Shown here: in pieces, positions 61,926 through 64,000 of the stretch
How the letters are laid out: the number at the start of each line of letters is the position of its first letter
How positions within the stretch are numbered: position 1 is the first letter of the stretch
Assembly: GCA_026419785.1 (NCBI GenBank)
Contig: JAODTK010001843.1
Coordinates: 310,001 to 374,000, forward strand
Direction: 5' to 3'
Length of the DNA stretch: 64,000 nucleotides
Origin: Sclerodactyla briareus
Lineage: Eukaryota > Echinodermata > Holothuroidea > Dendrochirotida > Sclerodactylidae
Translations under genes and position numbers: made by a program
Notes under the pieces: generated by a model
Databases searched by the model: none
What the model saw: the letters and a program-made list of their open reading frames with translations, nothing else
Told to the model about the DNA's origin: nothing

Positions 61926-64000
61926 CCTACGTACATCTCAATAATAACATATCCTGACAGCCAGCCTCTTTCCCCGATCTCCCCCTCTAGCCTCCTTTAC
62001 AATCACTAAACCCAGTTGATGCAATTCAGCATCTAAAATAGTGAACGTATTAAGTCCACTTCCTTCCATCTCCCCTGGGTGTTTAGAAGAGGGTTGATAC
62101 TCTCTTTACCATGTTCTTGATTCTGTAACGAATCATTCACAGGATAACTAAAGATGATATTTTTACTAGTCACCCACTCAAACAACTCCTAACCCCCCAC
62201 TCACCTGCCCCTCCCCCCCCCACGCCCCAGCCCTCCCATACCTACCGAGTGAAGCCGAAGATAAGGCTACGTGGCACTTCTCACAGACACCACAACCCAA
62301 GCCAGCAGTGGCATCACCTGGAGTCACTTCACACCCTGGCACATGCTTACCCTGCTACTACACACAAATGTAACATCCAGTTTTGTCTCCTGGCCTAGAC
62401 TTGAGCAGTGAGGAACTTATATCACCCCTATTAACCAGCAGCCCTGGCTGCTACCACAGGAAGCGGGTAATGGGCTCACAGCACTAAACACAGCACTGGC
62501 AATGGCTGATTGACTACTAGCATGCCTGACTGACAGCGTCTCATGAATATTCACGCCGGCACACTTAACCGCCTGGCCAATCATCAAATCAAAGATCTGG
62601 TCTTGATTAGGCTTTATGGATCTCTGACTTATGGTTAACAAATGGGAGGGAGGAGCCTTTTGGCAGGGTTCCTTCTTTTTCCCTTTATTTTTTATGAGGG
62701 CAGCCATGGGATTGGCACAGCACAGGGATAGCAGCAAGCTCAAGGCTGTCGTGGTAAACTAAATGTGATGGTCACAACTGGGTCAAACTAATTTTCTAGA
62801 TTAGTTACACACATGAGGTTACCTTCAAAATATGGATCACTGTTTATAAAGGTAAACGGGACAGTCAAGTCCTGCTTGTTCAAGCATGGGGACCGCACTG
62901 ATTGAGTGGATGAATATAATACGTGCCGGCCCGAGGTATCCATTTATTTTACAAGTCACTTGCGATTGAATGACGACTACTCACTGTGTTCCGCATCAAA
63001 TGTAAGTTTATTGATCATTATTATAAATTTTTGCAAAACCATCAATTTATTAAAAATACAATAACATTTATTATAATATATTGATAATTATGATAATGAA
63101 TTCACATTGCATTCATATCATATTGCTTACAGCATGTCACATTTTGTAATTATGATAATAGAACGTTAGGCTTTTCAATTATGCATATCAAGTATTAGCA
63201 GTTTTTTTTTTTTTTTCACTAAAATACACACAAATAAGAAAAAAAAAACTTTGTTCAGGCATGCAATAGCTACTGGTGTTGCTAAGGCAGCTAAGCACCC
63301 ATTATCATTCTTGAAGCAGTCCATTGAATCACTCGAAAAAAATAGGTGGAGAGAGAAACTCAAAGGCCAAAAAAATTTGTTAGCTGAGAAATTGAAAATA
63401 TCGTTAGGCGATTTCATCATTTTTTTTCCCCCCCCCCTGTTATCCTACTACCAACAAGGTCACTAAAGGGTGAACGGAGGTGGAACAAGTTCTGGCATTG
63501 GTCCAAGCTTGGATCGTGTCGGGATGGGGACCTTATCTGAAGCATCGTACATGCACTGTATTACTGTGTTTAGATGTAACCACGGTAGGGTCTTTCTGTG
63601 TCTTTTAGCAGTCAATAGGCCTGAGTATTTACACCCCTGGGACCCTAGTTTGATAGGATGTAGACATTTACGAGGTATGGTTCATAGAACACTTCAGTGG
63701 CCCTGACGAGACAGAACAAGCACCCTCTCCCCAAAGAGACCTCCACCCCACCCTCCTAGGAAAGGCCCCCAAAAATATAGCTTACTATTTAAGCAGAGGA
63801 CCACGGTGTGGGGCTGAACAATAGCATGAGATTTCAAGCCCTAAGGACTCCAAGACAAGATGGCATTGGAGGGGGGGTTTGGGAAAGAGAGAGAGAGGGG
63901 GGTTCAGAGAATATATCAAAACCAAAAGGTCAATGAGTGGTCAGTAAGTCTAAGTCCACAGGCCAAACCTGGTCTACAAGGCCAATGAGGTGGTCGATAG
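61926..64000. other. Non-coding end of window
   Basis: It is AT-rich between 63.0 and 63.25 kb (ATTATAATATATTGATAATT type) with poly-T and poly-A runs. A lysine-rich ORF at 63251-63466 follows, but I do not recognise it. A GA-rich stretch lies near 63887-63899. Confidence 0.45.

Noticed and set aside
63251-63466. Lysine-rich ORF (VAKAAKHPLSFLKQ...)
   Set aside because: It lies in A-rich DNA that favours lysine codons. The upstream acceptor has a purine-rich tract and there is no donor or stop context.
1-64000. CRISPR arrays, operons, phage or bacterial genes
   Set aside because: No regularly spaced repeats with unique spacers and no dense long ORFs are present. The exon structure shows eukaryotic DNA.

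Overview
The window looks like nuclear DNA from an animal, not a bacterium or virus. There are no dense long ORFs. The two exons I can name have GT/AG splice sites, microsatellites and long G or C homopolymers are common, and much of the DNA is dispersed repeats, fold-back elements and decayed LINEs. The conserved exons belong to SMARCD/BAF60, a metazoan SWI/SNF subunit. A marine invertebrate, perhaps an echinoderm or another invertebrate deuterostome, fits the general feel of the DNA (AGGCCTA-type words, G/C tracts). That is only an impression.

Layout. 1-9.2 kb: non-coding, with one region related to a dispersed repeat (3.2-3.8 kb). 9.2-10.4 kb: two adjacent minus-strand exons of a SMARCD gene; the rest of the gene is not recognised in the window. 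10.4-30.6 kb: intergenic or intronic DNA with two ~330 bp inverted-repeat elements of one family, a fold-back element, a minisatellite with nuclear-receptor-like half sites, and one copy each of the long and short forms of a dispersed repeat. 30.6 kb: a weak candidate first coding exon. 32.9-33.5 kb: a decayed CR1/L2-type LINE 3' end. 37.1-39.4 kb: a repeat-rich block with two repeat copies, a diverged tandem duplication and very long G/C tracts. 43.2 kb: an intact hAT-type MITE with a perfect 8-bp target-site duplication. 44.5 and 51.6 kb: recent tandem duplications. 47-48 kb: more copies of the dispersed repeat. 49.3 and 61.7-61.9 kb: tRNA-derived SINE-like units. 50.3 kb: a G-quadruplex-type tract. 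58.9 kb: a reverse-transcriptase fragment. 59.4 kb: a weak candidate terminal exon with a poly(A) signal.

No operon-like or multi-gene system is visible. The clearest new material is the repeat biology: a Helitron/HINE-like family with an internal microsatellite next to a short hairpin, the hAT MITE, and the link between repeats and runaway G/C homopolymers. The SMARCD exons also carry what look like single-base losses in homopolymers, so short frameshifts anywhere in this sequence should be treated as possible assembly errors.
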